From the NCBI GenBank assembly GCA_000721275.1, contig JOFO01000002.1, positions 1 to 64,000 on the forward strand: 64,000 nucleotides of DNA, given 5' to 3'. Source of the stretch: Microtetraspora glauca. Lineage in GTDB: Bacteria; Actinomycetota; Actinomycetes; Streptomycetales; Streptomycetaceae. Positions 15,049-25,731 of this stretch are shown in pieces (position 1 is the first letter of the stretch; each line of letters starts with the position of its first letter). The notes under the pieces were generated by a model. The model ran no database searches. It was not told the origin of the DNA and saw only the letters and a list, made by a program, of their open reading frames with translations. A program made the position numbers and the translations under genes.

Positions 15049-15930
15049 ATGAGCGTGCTGCCGACCCGCCACCGCACCGTCACCGTCCGGGGCCACGAGA
15101 TCTTCTACCGGGAGGCCGGGCCGGCCGACGCCCCCGTGCTGCTCCTGCTGCACGGCTTCCCCACCAGTTCGCACATGTTCCGCGACCTCATCCCCCGGCT
15201 CGCCGACCGGTACCGCCTGATCGCCCCCGACCACCTGGGCTTCGGCCGCAGTGCCGCACCCGCCGCCACCGACTTCCCGTACACCTTCGCGGAGCTGGCC
15301 TCCCTCACCGCCGCGTTCACCGAGGCCCTGGGGCTCGACCGGTTCGCGCTCTACGTCCAGGACTACGGCGCGCCCATCGGCCTGCGCCTCGCCCTCGCCC
15401 ACCCCGAGCGGATCACCGCGGTCGTCACCCAGAACGGCAACGCCTACGAGGAGGGCCTGGGCGCCGACGCCTGGGCGCCGGTCCTGGCCCTGATCGAGCA
15501 CCGCACCCCCGAGACCGAGGCCCCGGTCCGGGCCATCCGCTCCCTGGAGGGCATCCGGTGGCAGTACGAGACCGGTGTCCCCGCCCGCTACCGCGAGCTC
15601 CTCAGCCCGGACGCCTGGCACCACGACGCCGCCCTCATGGCCCGCGACGGCCAGGACGGCATCCAGCTGGACCTGATCGCCGACTACGGCTCCAACTTCG
15701 CCCTCTACCCCGCCTTCCAGGAGTGGTTCCGCACCTCCCGGGTGCCGCTGCTCGCCGTCTGGGGCGAGGGCGACGAGGTCTTCGTCCCGGCCGGCGCCGA
15801 GGCCTTCCGCCGCGACCTCCCGGACGCCGAGATCCACCTCCTGCCCACCGGCCACTTCGCCCTGGAGACCCACGCGCCCCGGATCGCCGAGCTGATCGGC
15901 GACTTCCTGGAGCGCCGCGTCGGGAAGTGA
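15049..15930 (+). CDS. Alpha/beta hydrolase, epoxide hydrolase/haloalkane dehalogenase-like
   Basis: A 293-residue soluble hydrolase. HGFPTSS (about 35) supplies the oxyanion loop. LYVQDYGAPIGLRLA (about 102) places an Asp, not Ser, at the nucleophile elbow, as in epoxide hydrolases and dehalogenases. The general base is in TGHFALE near 270. The middle 130-210 is the helical cap (TPETEAPVRAIRSLEGIRWQYE). It is divergent from the AAC(2')-like gene, with shared sequence boxes between. The substrate is unknown. Confidence 0.85.
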   Translation: MSVLPTRHRTVTVRGHEIFYREAGPADAPVLLLLHGFPTSSHMFRDLIPRLADRYRLIAPDHLGFGRSAAPAATDFPYTFAELASLTAAFTEALGLDRFALYVQDYGAPIGLRLALAHPERITAVVTQNGNAYEEGLGADAWAPVLALIEHRTPETEAPVRAIRSLEGIRWQYETGVPARYRELLSPDAWHHDAALMARDGQDGIQLDLIADYGSNFALYPAFQEWFRTSRVPLLAVWGEGDEVFVPAGAEAFRRDLPDAEIHLLPTGHFALETHAPRIAELIGDFLERRVGK

Positions 15931-15962
15931 ACGCGCCCACGAGCACCACGGGCACATGAGTA

Positions 15963-16004
15963 CCGCCCCCGACCCCGGCCTGGGGGGACCGGGGAGGGGG
16001 GCGG
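15963..16004. terminator. Bidirectional hairpin after hydrolase and pruA
   Basis: CCGCCCCC pairs with GGGGGGCGG, with ACCCCGG facing CCGGGG inside the stem, between the convergent stops at 15930 and 16037. There is no T-run. Confidence 0.6.
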
Positions 16005-16036
16005 TGATCAGGGGCCGCTCACGCGGCGGGCGGGCG

Positions 16037-17668
16037 TCAGCCCATGTGCGGGTAGCCGTACTCGGTCGGCGGGACCAGCGTCTCCTTGATGGCGCGGGTC
16101 AGCGTCCAGCGCATCAGGTTCTGCGGGGCGCCGGCCTTGTCGTTGGTGCCGGAGGCGCGGCCGCCGCCGAAGGGCTGCTGGCCGACGACGGCGCCGGTCG
16201 ACTTGTCGTTGATGTAGAAGTTGCCCGCGGCGAAGCGGAGCTTCTCCATCGTGTACGCGGCGGCGGCGCGGTCGTTGGAGATGACCGAGCCGGTCAGCGC
16301 GTAGTCGGAGACCGACTCCATCTGCTCCAGCATCTCGTCGTACTTCTCGTCCTCGTAGACGTACACGGCGAGGATCGGACCGAAGTACTCGGCCTTGAAG
16401 ACCTCGTTCTCCGGGTCGGTGCACTCGATGACGGTCGGGCGGACGAACCAGCCCTCCGAGTCGTCGTAGGTGCCGCCGGCGACGATCGTGCAGCTCGGGT
16501 CGGCGGAGGCACGGTCGATCGCCGCCTTGTTCTTGGCGAACGAGCGCTCGTCGATGACGGCGCCGATGAAGTTCGACAGGTCGGTGACGTCACCCATCTT
16601 GATGCCGTCGACCTCGGCCGCGAACTCCTCCTTGAAGCCGTCGTTCCAGATCGAGGCCGGGATGTACGCCCGCGAGGACGCGGAGCACTTCTGGCCCTGG
16701 AACTCGAAGGAGCCGCGGGTCAGCGCGGTCTTCAGGACGGCGCGGTCGGCGCTGGGGTGGGCGACGACGAAGTCCTTGCCGCCGGTCTCGCCGACGATCC
16801 GCGGGTAGGAGCGGTACTTCTCGATGTTGGTGCCGACCGTCTTCCACAGGTGCTGGAAGGTCTTGGTCGAACCGGTGAAGTGGATGCCGGCCAGGTCGCG
16901 GTGGTTCAGCGCGACCTCGGAGACGGCGATGCCGTCGCCGGTCACCAGGTTGATGACGCCCTTCGGCAGGCCGGCCTCCTCCAGGAGCTCCATGAGGAGC
17001 ACGGCGGAGTGGGTCTGCGTCGGGGACGGCTTCCAGACCACCACGTTGCCCATGAGGGCGGGGGCGGTGGGCAGGTTGCCCGCGATGGCCGTGAAGTTGA
17101 ACGGCGTGATCGCGTAGACGAAGCCCTCCAGCGGGCGGTGGTCCAGACGGTTCCACACGCCCGGGGAGTTCGCCGGCGGCTGCTCGGCGAGGATCTGGCG
17201 GGCGTACGCCACGTTGAAGCGCCAGAAGTCGACGAGCTCGCACGGGGTGTCGATCTCGGCCTGCTGGGCGGTCTTCGACTGGCCGAGCATGGTGGAGGCG
17301 GCCAGCGTCTCGCGCCACGGGCCGGCCAGCAGCTCGGCGGCGCGCAGGATGATCGCGGCGCGGTCGTCGAAGGACATCGCGCGCCACGCCGGGGCGGCGG
17401 CCAGGGCGGCGTCGATGGCGTCCTGGGCGTCCTGCTCGGTGGCGCCGCGGAAGGTGCCGATGACCGACTTGTGGTTGTGCGGCTGGACGACCTTGAACTC
17501 CTCGCCGCCGCCCATGCGCTTCACGCCGCCGATGGTCATCGGCAGCTCGCGCGGGTTGTCGGCCAGCTCCTTGAGCTTGGCCTCCAGCCGGGCGCGCTCG
17601 GGGGAACCGGGGGCGTAGCCGTGCACCGGCTCGTTGACGGGAGCGGGGACCTGGGTCACAGCGTCCAT
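16037..17668 (-). CDS. pruA: L-glutamate gamma-semialdehyde (P5C) dehydrogenase
   Basis: A 543-residue aldehyde dehydrogenase that oxidises glutamate semialdehyde to glutamate, the second step of proline catabolism. Typical stretches are FVYAITPFNFTAIAGNLPTAPALMGN, KPSPTQTHSAVLLMELLEEAGLP, HFTGSTKTF, the catalytic Cys in FQGQKCSASSRAYIP, and AVVGQQPFGGGRASGTNDKAG. Length and motifs fit the monofunctional enzyme. AAGGAG precedes the ATG by 11 nt. It begins 32 nt after the proline dehydrogenase stop and is surely its operon partner. Confidence 0.95.
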   Translation of the reverse strand: MDAVTQVPAPVNEPVHGYAPGSPERARLEAKLKELADNPRELPMTIGGVKRMGGGEEFKVVQPHNHKSVIGTFRGATEQDAQDAIDAALAAAPAWRAMSFDDRAAIILRAAELLAGPWRETLAASTMLGQSKTAQQAEIDTPCELVDFWRFNVAYARQILAEQPPANSPGVWNRLDHRPLEGFVYAITPFNFTAIAGNLPTAPALMGNVVVWKPSPTQTHSAVLLMELLEEAGLPKGVINLVTGDGIAVSEVALNHRDLAGIHFTGSTKTFQHLWKTVGTNIEKYRSYPRIVGETGGKDFVVAHPSADRAVLKTALTRGSFEFQGQKCSASSRAYIPASIWNDGFKEEFAAEVDGIKMGDVTDLSNFIGAVIDERSFAKNKAAIDRASADPSCTIVAGGTYDDSEGWFVRPTVIECTDPENEVFKAEYFGPILAVYVYEDEKYDEMLEQMESVSDYALTGSVISNDRAAAAYTMEKLRFAAGNFYINDKSTGAVVGQQPFGGGRASGTNDKAGAPQNLMRWTLTRAIKETLVPPTEYGYPHMG

Positions 17669-17700
17669 GAGTCTCGTAACTCCTTCGGAGAGGTGGGGGC

Positions 17701-18627
17701 TCAGCCCTTGGTGAGGATGGAGCGGACGAAGAAGAGCAGGTTGGCCGGCTTCTCCGCGAGGCGGCGCATGAAGTAGCCGTACCAGTCGGTGCCGTAGGCC
17801 GTGTAGACGCGCATGCGGTGGCCCTCGGCGGCGAGCCGGGTCTGCTCCTCGGAGCGGATGCCGTACAGCATCTGGAACTCGTACTCGTCCAGTTTGCGCC
17901 CGGCGCGGCGGGCCAGCTCCTGCGCGATGGAGATGAGGCGCGGGTCGTGGGACCCGATCATCGGGTAGCCCTCGCCCTCCATCAGGATCTTCATGATCCG
18001 GACGTACGCCTTGTCGATCTCCGGCTTGTCCTGGATCGCGACCTCGGCGGGCTCCTTGTAGGCGCCCTTCACGATGCGCACGCGGGAGCCGTTCGCGGCC
18101 AGCCGGCGGGCGTCCTCCTCGGTGCGGAAGAGGTACGCCTGGATGACGCAGCCGGTCTGCGGGAAGTCCTTCCGCAGCTCCTCGTGGATGGCGAACATCG
18201 AGTCGAGGGTGGTGTGGTCCTCGGCGTCCAGGGTGACCGTGGTGCCGATCTCCGCGGCGGCGGCCACGACCGGGCGCACGTTGGCGAGGGCCAGCTCGTG
18301 GCCGTTCTCCAGGGACTGGCCGAACATCGACAGCTTGACGGACATCTCGGCGCGCTCGCCGAGGCCCAGCTCCTTGAGGCGGCCGATGAGCTCCAGGTAG
18401 GCGTCCCGGGCGGCGTAGGACTGCTCGACGGTGGTGATGTCCTCACCGACGACGTCGAGGGTGACCTCCAGGCCGCGGTCGGTCAGGTCCCGGACGATCG
18501 GGACGACGTCGTCGACGATCTCGCCGGCGATGAAGCGCGCCACGACCTGCTTGGTCCCGGGCGCGGCCGACACGAGACGGCGCATCTTGTCGCTGCGCGA
18601 CGCGGCGAGGATCACGGGACCCAGCAC
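17701..18627 (-). CDS. Proline dehydrogenase
   Basis: A 308-residue monofunctional FAD-dependent (beta/alpha)8 enzyme converting proline to pyrroline-5-carboxylate. Family stretches are TLDVVGEDITT, MSVKLSMFGQ, VTLDAEDHTTLDSMF, IQAYLFRTEEDARRL, RIVKGAYKEPAEVA, GSHDPRLI, EFQMLYGIR and the C-terminal YTAYGTDWYGYFMRRLAEKPAN. The GTG start has GGAGG 6 nt upstream. It heads the proline-degradation operon and is divergent from the PucR regulator. Confidence 0.93.
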   Translation of the reverse strand: MLGPVILAASRSDKMRRLVSAAPGTKQVVARFIAGEIVDDVVPIVRDLTDRGLEVTLDVVGEDITTVEQSYAARDAYLELIGRLKELGLGERAEMSVKLSMFGQSLENGHELALANVRPVVAAAAEIGTTVTLDAEDHTTLDSMFAIHEELRKDFPQTGCVIQAYLFRTEEDARRLAANGSRVRIVKGAYKEPAEVAIQDKPEIDKAYVRIMKILMEGEGYPMIGSHDPRLISIAQELARRAGRKLDEYEFQMLYGIRSEEQTRLAAEGHRMRVYTAYGTDWYGYFMRRLAEKPANLLFFVRSILTKG

Positions 18628-18719
18628 GGGGCACCTCCAGAGGGGCGAGGAAGAACAGGGCCATTACCGGTCGCAGGGGTACGAACCGGGAACAGCACGG
18701 GTAACCACCGTGAAACCTA

Positions 18720-18790
18720 AGGATCGCTCCGATCCTGCGCCATCTACAGCTGTCACGCATCCGTGAGCGCCGCCTCAGACATCTGTCTGA
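18720..18790. promoter_or_regulatory. Two palindromes between proDH and PucR genes
   Basis: AGGATCGCTCCGATCCT (18720-18736, 7+3+7) and TCAGACATCTGTCTGA (18775-18790, 7+2+7) are both perfect inverted repeats in a 195-nt divergent intergenic region. The second lies just before a GAGAAT (-10-like) that ends 7 nt from the PucR start, so it probably controls the regulator's own promoter. The first is nearer the catabolic operon. Confidence 0.6.
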
Positions 18791-18822
18791 AGGCGCGGGT
18801 CCGGCGGTGCGAGAATGGGCCC

Positions 18823-20061
18823 GTGAAAGGCGATTACCAGGAGCTGGTGGACGAGATCTCGGCGCTGCTCGGCGCCCCGGCGACCCTGGAGAACCGGGAT
18901 TTCGGGCTGATCGCCTTCGGCGCCCACGACAGCGACGACGACAGCGCCATGGACCCGGTCCGCACCCGCTCGATCCTGACCCGCCGCTCCACCCCGGCGG
19001 TCCGCGCCTGGTTCGAGGGCTTCGGCATCACCCGCGCGACCGGCCCCGTCCGCATCCCGGCCGCGCCGGACGCGGGCGTCTTCCGCGACCGGATCTGCCT
19101 GCCGGTACGCCATCGGGGTGTCGTCCTCGGATACGTGTGGCTCCTGGACGCCGAGCCGGGCCCCTCGCACGCGCAGCTCACCGCCGCGATGGAGGTCGCC
19201 GCGCGGATCGGCGAGCTGCTCGCGGACGAGGAGCGGGCCGGCGCCGACCTCTCCCGCGAACTGTCGGCCGTCCTCACGGCGGAGCGGGGCTGGCAGTACG
19301 ACATGGCCGTCGCCGCCCTGCGCACGGCCCTGGGCCCGGACGCGGACGGCCTGCACGCCCTCGTCTGCGTTGCCCCCTGGCCCGGCGACGACTCCCCCGC
19401 CCCCCGCACCGTCCCCGGCGCGGCCGCCGTCTGCACCCTCCCGTGGCGGGGCCGGACCGGCGGACCCCGGGACACACCCGGCGACACCGGCTCCGCCCGC
19501 GATGCCACGCCCGGGCGGACCGCCTCCTCCGGGGGGTACGCCCCCGGGCCCGGGCCGCAGCGGGCGCTGGCGGTCCTCGTACGGCTGCGGTCCGGCGACA
19601 ACCTCTCCCCCGCGACCACCGCCGCCGGCCGGCTGCGCGGCACGGCCGGACCGGCGGCCGTGGCCGGGATCGCCGCGCCCCGGCGGGGCCTCGGGGAGCT
19701 GGACCTGTGCTGGGGCGAAGCCTCCGCCGCCGCCCGTGCCGCGCAGGCCCAGCCGCACCTCGGCCCGCTCGCCCACTGGTCGGAGCTGGGCGCGTACCGG
19801 CTGCTCACCGCCCTGCCGCAGACCGGGCCGGACCCGGCGGTACGGGCGCTGCTCGCCCCCGCGCACACGGAACTGGCCCGCACGGCCGAGGTGTTCCTCG
19901 ACCACGCGGGCCAGGCGGGCCGCACGGCGGCGGCCCTGGGCATCCACCGGCAGACCCTCTACTACCGGCTCTCCCGGGTCGAACAGCTCACCGGCCTCGA
20001 CCTGGACTCGGGCGAGGACCGCCTGCTCCTCCACATGGCCCTGAAGGCGGCCCGGCTGTAG
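18823..20061 (+). CDS. PucR-family transcriptional regulator
   Basis: A 412-residue protein. The N-terminal region ([26 protein letters not shown]) resembles a GAF-like sensor seen in PucR proteins. The C-terminus holds the PucR helix-turn-helix ([43 protein letters not shown]). A Pro/Gly/Arg-rich loop around 220-260 looks like an insertion. The GTG at 18823 is likely leaderless. By position it regulates proline catabolism, as the PucR-type PutR does in Bacillus; whether it activates or represses cannot be seen. Confidence 0.88.
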   Translation: MKGDYQELVDEISALLGAPATLENRDFGLIAFGAHDSDDDSAMDPVRTRSILTRRSTPAVRAWFEGFGITRATGPVRIPAAPDAGVFRDRICLPVRHRGVVLGYVWLLDAEPGPSHAQLTAAMEVAARIGELLADEERAGADLSRELSAVLTAERGWQYDMAVAALRTALGPDADGLHALVCVAPWPGDDSPAPRTVPGAAAVCTLPWRGRTGGPRDTPGDTGSARDATPGRTASSGGYAPGPGPQRALAVLVRLRSGDNLSPATTAAGRLRGTAGPAAVAGIAAPRRGLGELDLCWGEASAAARAAQAQPHLGPLAHWSELGAYRLLTALPQTGPDPAVRALLAPAHTELARTAEVFLDHAGQAGRTAAALGIHRQTLYYRLSRVEQLTGLDLDSGEDRLLLHMALKAARL

Positions 20062-20100
20062 GGGCGATCCCCCCGGGGGCACGGTTCCCGCGGAAGCTCT

Positions 20101-20134
20101 GGTAACACTGTTACCGCACAGATACAGTGTTACC
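20101..20134 (+). promoter_or_regulatory. Autoregulatory operator and leaderless promoter
   Basis: GGTAACACTGTTACC (20101-20115) is a perfect 7+1+7 palindrome covering the -35 position. The half-site GTGTTACC recurs at 20127-20134. The -10 TACAGT (20123-20128) ends 6 nt before the GTG, typical for a leaderless message. The TetR encoded directly downstream probably binds here. Confidence 0.7.
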
Positions 20135-20785
20135 GTGACCATGCCCTACCAGGACGCCCAGCGCGCCGGCCAGGCGGCCGTGCGCACCACGATCCTCGAC
20201 CACGCCGTCGGCCTGCTGGTCGCGGAGGGGCCGACGGCCCTCACCATGCGCCGGATCGCCACCGAGATCGGCGCCTCGACCAAGGTCCTGTACACCTTGT
20301 TCGGCGGCAAGGAAGGTCTGGTGGACGCGCTCCACCGGGAGGGATTCGCCCGGCTGCGCGCGGCCCAGCAGCGCGTGCCCCGGTCGGACGACCCCCTCAC
20401 CCGCCTCCGGGACCTCGGCACCGCCTACCGGGCCCACGCGCTGGCCGAACCCGGCTACTACTCCCTGATGTTCGGGCAGGCGATCCCCGGGCACCGGCCC
20501 GGCGCCGAGGCACTCGCCGAGGCCGAGACCGCCTTCGACGCCTCGGTCGCCGCCGTCGAGGACTGCATCGCGGCCGGGGTCTTCCGCCCGGGCGACGCGC
20601 GCGAGATCTCCAAGCTCCTCTGGGCCGCGGCGCACGGGGCGGTGAGCCTGGAGATCGCCGGACACTTCCCGCCGGACGTCGCGGCCCGGCGCTACGCGTC
20701 GCTGATGGAGGCGCTGGGACAGGCGTTCTCCGCCGCAGCCACAAACACAGCCACAGCCACAGCCACAGCCGGAGGTTCCCCATGA
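20135..20785 (+). CDS. TetR family regulator of the carotenoid oxygenase operon
   Basis: A 216-residue protein with an N-terminal TetR helix-turn-helix (AVGLLVAEGPTALTMRRIATEIGASTKVLYTLFGGKEGLVDAL) and a C-terminal ligand domain of the WHG type (AYRAHALAEPGYYSLMFG, WAAAHGAVSLEIAGHF). A leaderless GTG at 20135 is preferred over an ATG two codons later. The C-terminus ends in a Thr-Ala run encoded by about four ACAGCC hexamers (20746-20770), a slippage-prone tract. The stop overlaps the next start by 4 nt (ATGA). Confidence 0.85.
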   Translation: MTMPYQDAQRAGQAAVRTTILDHAVGLLVAEGPTALTMRRIATEIGASTKVLYTLFGGKEGLVDALHREGFARLRAAQQRVPRSDDPLTRLRDLGTAYRAHALAEPGYYSLMFGQAIPGHRPGAEALAEAETAFDASVAAVEDCIAAGVFRPGDAREISKLLWAAAHGAVSLEIAGHFPPDVAARRYASLMEALGQAFSAAATNTATATATAGGSP

Positions 20786-22164
20786 CGGACACCACGACGC
20801 GCACCACGACGGTCAACCGCTACCTGTCGGGGAGCTTCGCCCCGGCCACCGAAGAGGTCACGGCGTTACGCCTGCCGGTCACCGGCAGCATCCCCGGCCA
20901 CCTCGACGGCCGCTACCTCCGCATCGGCCCCAACCCGCTGGGCGTCGAGGATCCCGCCGCCCACCTCTGGACGCTCGGGGCGGGCATGGTGCACGGCGTG
21001 CGCATCCGCGACGGCCGCGCCGAGTGGTACCGCAACCGGTGGGTCCGCTCCTCCCCGGTCGCCGACCGCCTCGGCGAGCCCCGGCGCGGCACCCCGGTCG
21101 ATCCGCGCACGGACGTGTCGCCGAACGTCCAGGTCGCCGGACTCGACGGCCGGACCTTCGCGCTCCTGGAGGGCGGCATCCGCCCGTACGAACTCACCTA
21201 CGAGCTCGACACCGTCGGGCCCTGCGACCTCGGCGCGACATCCGAGGGGTACAGCGCGAACGCCCACTCCGTCTTCGACCCGCACACCCGAGAACTGCAC
21301 GCGCTCGGCTTCCTCTACGGCTCGGACCGCGTCCAGCACATCGTCATGGACGGCACGGGGGCGGTGCTGCGCAGCACCCTGATCCACGTGCCCGGCAACC
21401 CGTACATGCACGACTTCGCGCTGACCGAGCACCACGTGGTCCTGTTCGACGGGCCCGTCGTCTTCAGTCCCGCCCACCTCGCGACGGGGATCCCCTTCGC
21501 GTGGGACCACGACCGGCCGGCGCGGGTGGGCCTCATGGCCCGGACGGGTGGCGGGGTGCGCTGGTTCGAGGTCGCGCCCAGCCTGGTGGGCCACACGCTC
21601 AACGCCTACGAGGACGGCACGGACGTCGTCGTCGACCTCGTCCGGCACCCCGAGGGCTTCGACATCAGGAACGTGGGGGCCAGCCGCCCCACCCTGGACC
21701 GCTGGCGGATCGACCCGGTCCGGGGGCGGGTGCGCGAGGAGCGGCTCGACGACCGCGTCCAGGAGTTCCCCCGGATCGACCCCCGCCGCACCGGCCGGCC
21801 GCACCGCTACGGCTACACCGCCGCGGTCGAGCTCTACGCGCCGCCCGTCGGCCCCGGCGACCCCCGGCCCGTCGAGGGGTTCAGCAACGCCCTGCTCAAG
21901 CACGACCTGCTGCGGGGAACGACCGAGGCGCACGAGTTCGGCCGGTTCGGGGCCGTGGGCGAGGGCGTGTTCGTCGCCGCCGAGTCGCCCGCCGCCGAGG
22001 ACGACGGATACGTCATGGCCTATGTGCACGACCCCGAGCGCGGCGCCGCCGACCTGGTGATCCTCTCGGCGCGGGACTTCACGGGCGAGCCCGTCGCCCG
22101 CGTCCACCTGCCGGTGCGCGTGCCGCTGGGACTCCACGGCAACTGGGTCCCGGGCGCCCCCTGA
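20782..22164 (+). CDS. Carotenoid cleavage oxygenase family protein
   Basis: A 460-residue seven-bladed propeller dioxygenase. The four Fe(II)-binding His stretches are present: NAHSVFDP, NPYMHDFALTEHH, VGHTLNAYED and the C-terminal PLGLHGNWVP. GRYLRIGPNPLG near residue 45 and GMVHGVRIRDGRAEWYRNRWV are family hallmarks. Substrates are apocarotenoids or lignin-type stilbenes. No carotenoid biosynthesis genes are nearby, so an external or stilbene-like substrate is possible. GGAGG lies upstream of the ATG. It is coupled to the TetR gene. Confidence 0.88.
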   Translation: MTDTTTRTTTVNRYLSGSFAPATEEVTALRLPVTGSIPGHLDGRYLRIGPNPLGVEDPAAHLWTLGAGMVHGVRIRDGRAEWYRNRWVRSSPVADRLGEPRRGTPVDPRTDVSPNVQVAGLDGRTFALLEGGIRPYELTYELDTVGPCDLGATSEGYSANAHSVFDPHTRELHALGFLYGSDRVQHIVMDGTGAVLRSTLIHVPGNPYMHDFALTEHHVVLFDGPVVFSPAHLATGIPFAWDHDRPARVGLMARTGGGVRWFEVAPSLVGHTLNAYEDGTDVVVDLVRHPEGFDIRNVGASRPTLDRWRIDPVRGRVREERLDDRVQEFPRIDPRRTGRPHRYGYTAAVELYAPPVGPGDPRPVEGFSNALLKHDLLRGTTEAHEFGRFGAVGEGVFVAAESPAAEDDGYVMAYVHDPERGAADLVILSARDFTGEPVARVHLPVRVPLGLHGNWVPGAP

Positions 22165-22170
22165 CGGCAC

Positions 22171-22205
22171 GACACCCGCCCCCGGGCGTACCGGGGGCGG
22201 GTGTC
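22171..22205. terminator. Strong bidirectional terminator hairpin
   Basis: GACACCCGCCCCCGG and CCGGGGGCGGGTGTC form a perfect 15-bp stem with loop GCGTA, between the convergent oxygenase stop (22164) and serA stop (22223). Confidence 0.85.
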
Positions 22206-22222
22206 GGACCGGATGGAACGCG

Positions 22223-23812
22223 TCAGACCAGGTTGACGGAGCGGGCCGAGGTGGCGCCGATCTCCGTGGCGATCTCCGCGATGACGGCCGCCGGGACGGT
22301 GTCGTCGACGGTGAGCACGACGAGCGCCTCGCCGCCCTCCTCCGTACGGGAGACCTGCATGCCGGCGATGTTCAGGCCGGCCTCGCCGAGGATGCGGCCG
22401 ACGGTGCCGACGACGCCGGGACGGTCCTCGTACCGCAGCACGACCATGTGGTCGGCGAGCGCGAGGTCCACGTCGTAGTCGCCGACGGCGACGATCTTCT
22501 GGAGGTGCTTGGGGCCGGCCAGGGTGCCGGAGACCGACACCTCCTCGCCGCTGGAGAGCGTGCCGCGCACGGTGACCATGTTGCGGTGGTCGGGCGACTC
22601 GGAGCTGGTGGTGAGGCGGACCTCGACACCGCGCTCCTGCGCGAACAGCGGCGCGTTCACGTACGAGACGGTCTCGTCGACGACGTCCTCGAACACGCCC
22701 TTGAGCGCCGAGAGTTCGAGCACCTTGACGTCGTGCTGGGTGATCTCGCCGTACACCTCGACGTCGAGACGGGCCGCGACCTCGCCCGCGAGGGCGGTGA
22801 AGATGCGGCCGAGCTTCTCGGCGAGCGGCAGGCCCGGCTTGACGTCCTCGGCGATGACGCCGCCCTGGACGTTGACCGCGTCCGGCACCAGCTCGCCGGC
22901 GAGCGCCAGGCGCACCGACTTGGCGACGGCGATGCCGGCCTTCTCCTGGGCCTCGTCGGTGGAGGCGCCGAGGTGCGGGGTGCAGACGACCTGGTCGAGC
23001 TCGAAGAGCGGGGAGTCCGTGCAGGGCTCCTTCGCGTACACGTCGAGGCCGGCGCCGGCGACCCGGCCCTCCTTGATGGCCGAGTACAGCGCGGCCTCGT
23101 CGACGATCCCGCCGCGCGCGGCGTTGACGATGCGGACGGACGGCTTGACCTTGTGCAGCGCCTCGTCGCCGATGAGGCCGACGGTCTCGGGGGTCTTCGG
23201 CAGGTGGACGGTGATGAAGTCGGCGACCTCCAGCAGTTCGTCCAGGGCCAGCAGCTTCACCCCCATCTGGGCGGCGCGGGCCGGCTGCACGTAGGGGTCG
23301 TAGGCGACGATCTTCATGCCGAAGGCGGACATGCGCTGGGCGACCAGGACGCCGATGCGGCCGAGGCCGACGACGCCGAGGGTCTTCTCGCTGAGCTCGA
23401 CGCCGGTGTACTTGGAGCGCTTCCACTCGCCGTTCTTCAGCGCGGTGTTGGCCTGCGGGATGTTGCGCGCGGTGGCGACGAGCAGGCCGCACGCGAGCTC
23501 GGCGGCGGTGACGATGTTGGAGGTCGGGGCGTTCACGACCATCACGCCGGCCTTGGTGGCGGCGGAGACGTCCACGTTGTCCAGGCCGACGCCGGCGCGG
23601 GCGACGACCCGCAGCTTCTTGGCGGCGGCGATGGCCTCCGCGTCGACCTTGGTGGCCGAGCGGACGAGGATCGCGTCGACGTCGGCGATCGCGGGGAGCA
23701 GCTCGGCGCGGTCGGCGCCGTCGCAGTGCCGGATCTCGAAGTCCGGGCCCAGGGCGTCCACGGTGGCGGGCGACAGCTCTTCAGCGATGAGTACGACAGG
23801 TTTCGAGCTCAC
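22223..23812 (-). CDS. serA: D-3-phosphoglycerate dehydrogenase
   Basis: A 529-residue long-form PGDH, the first step of serine synthesis. It comprises a substrate domain, a NAD-binding domain (LGVVGLGRIGVLVAQR about 145; catalytic Arg in VNAARGGIVDE, His in CTPHLGAST), an intervening ASB domain (DVEVYGEITQHDVKVLELSALKG) and a C-terminal ACT domain (HMVVLRYEDRPGVVGTVGRILGEAGLNIAGMQVSR) for serine feedback. The GTG at 23812 has GAGGA 5 nt upstream. A long in-frame extension upstream is read-through with no start signal and is not coding. Confidence 0.95.
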   Translation of the reverse strand: MSSKPVVLIAEELSPATVDALGPDFEIRHCDGADRAELLPAIADVDAILVRSATKVDAEAIAAAKKLRVVARAGVGLDNVDVSAATKAGVMVVNAPTSNIVTAAELACGLLVATARNIPQANTALKNGEWKRSKYTGVELSEKTLGVVGLGRIGVLVAQRMSAFGMKIVAYDPYVQPARAAQMGVKLLALDELLEVADFITVHLPKTPETVGLIGDEALHKVKPSVRIVNAARGGIVDEAALYSAIKEGRVAGAGLDVYAKEPCTDSPLFELDQVVCTPHLGASTDEAQEKAGIAVAKSVRLALAGELVPDAVNVQGGVIAEDVKPGLPLAEKLGRIFTALAGEVAARLDVEVYGEITQHDVKVLELSALKGVFEDVVDETVSYVNAPLFAQERGVEVRLTTSSESPDHRNMVTVRGTLSSGEEVSVSGTLAGPKHLQKIVAVGDYDVDLALADHMVVLRYEDRPGVVGTVGRILGEAGLNIAGMQVSRTEEGGEALVVLTVDDTVPAAVIAEIATEIGATSARSVNLV

Positions 23813-23924
23813 GTGAGTCCTCACAGAGGCAGTGCGGACGGCCGTCCCGACGGCCGCAGGCGGTGGAGGGGGCTTGCCGCGTGAAAGCGCACGACGCTGT
23901 GGGCCAGACGCGATGTTGTTGAGC

Positions 23925-23930
23925 AGTGTA
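23925..23930 (-). promoter_or_regulatory. Candidate -10 of serA
   Basis: Leftward TACACT, with TACGAC about 17 bp upstream as a weak -35, would give a leader of about 106 nt. The 23813-24006 interval otherwise shows no gene. Confidence 0.35.
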
Positions 23931-24006
23931 GTGCCGCATCGGCGCACGTCGTACGCCTCGTTGGAAGGATCACCCGTCCGTGGTTGGACGGGGTGTCCAA
24001 GGATGC

Positions 24007-24041
24007 GGCGCGGGGCCGGACAGGCTGTCCGGCCCCGCGCC
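24007..24041 (-). terminator. ilvBNC operon terminator
   Basis: A 17-bp perfect inverted repeat (GGCGCGGGGCCGGACAG and its complement) with a single central base, starting 7 nt after the ilvC stop. It is one of the strongest hairpins in the window. Confidence 0.85.
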
Positions 24042-24048
24042 GAGAGGC

Positions 24049-25731
<1,683 letters not shown>

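Noticed and set aside
20741..20770. ACAGCC repeats as a mobile-element end
   Set aside because: A simple in-frame microsatellite coding for Thr-Ala; no inverted repeats or transposase nearby.
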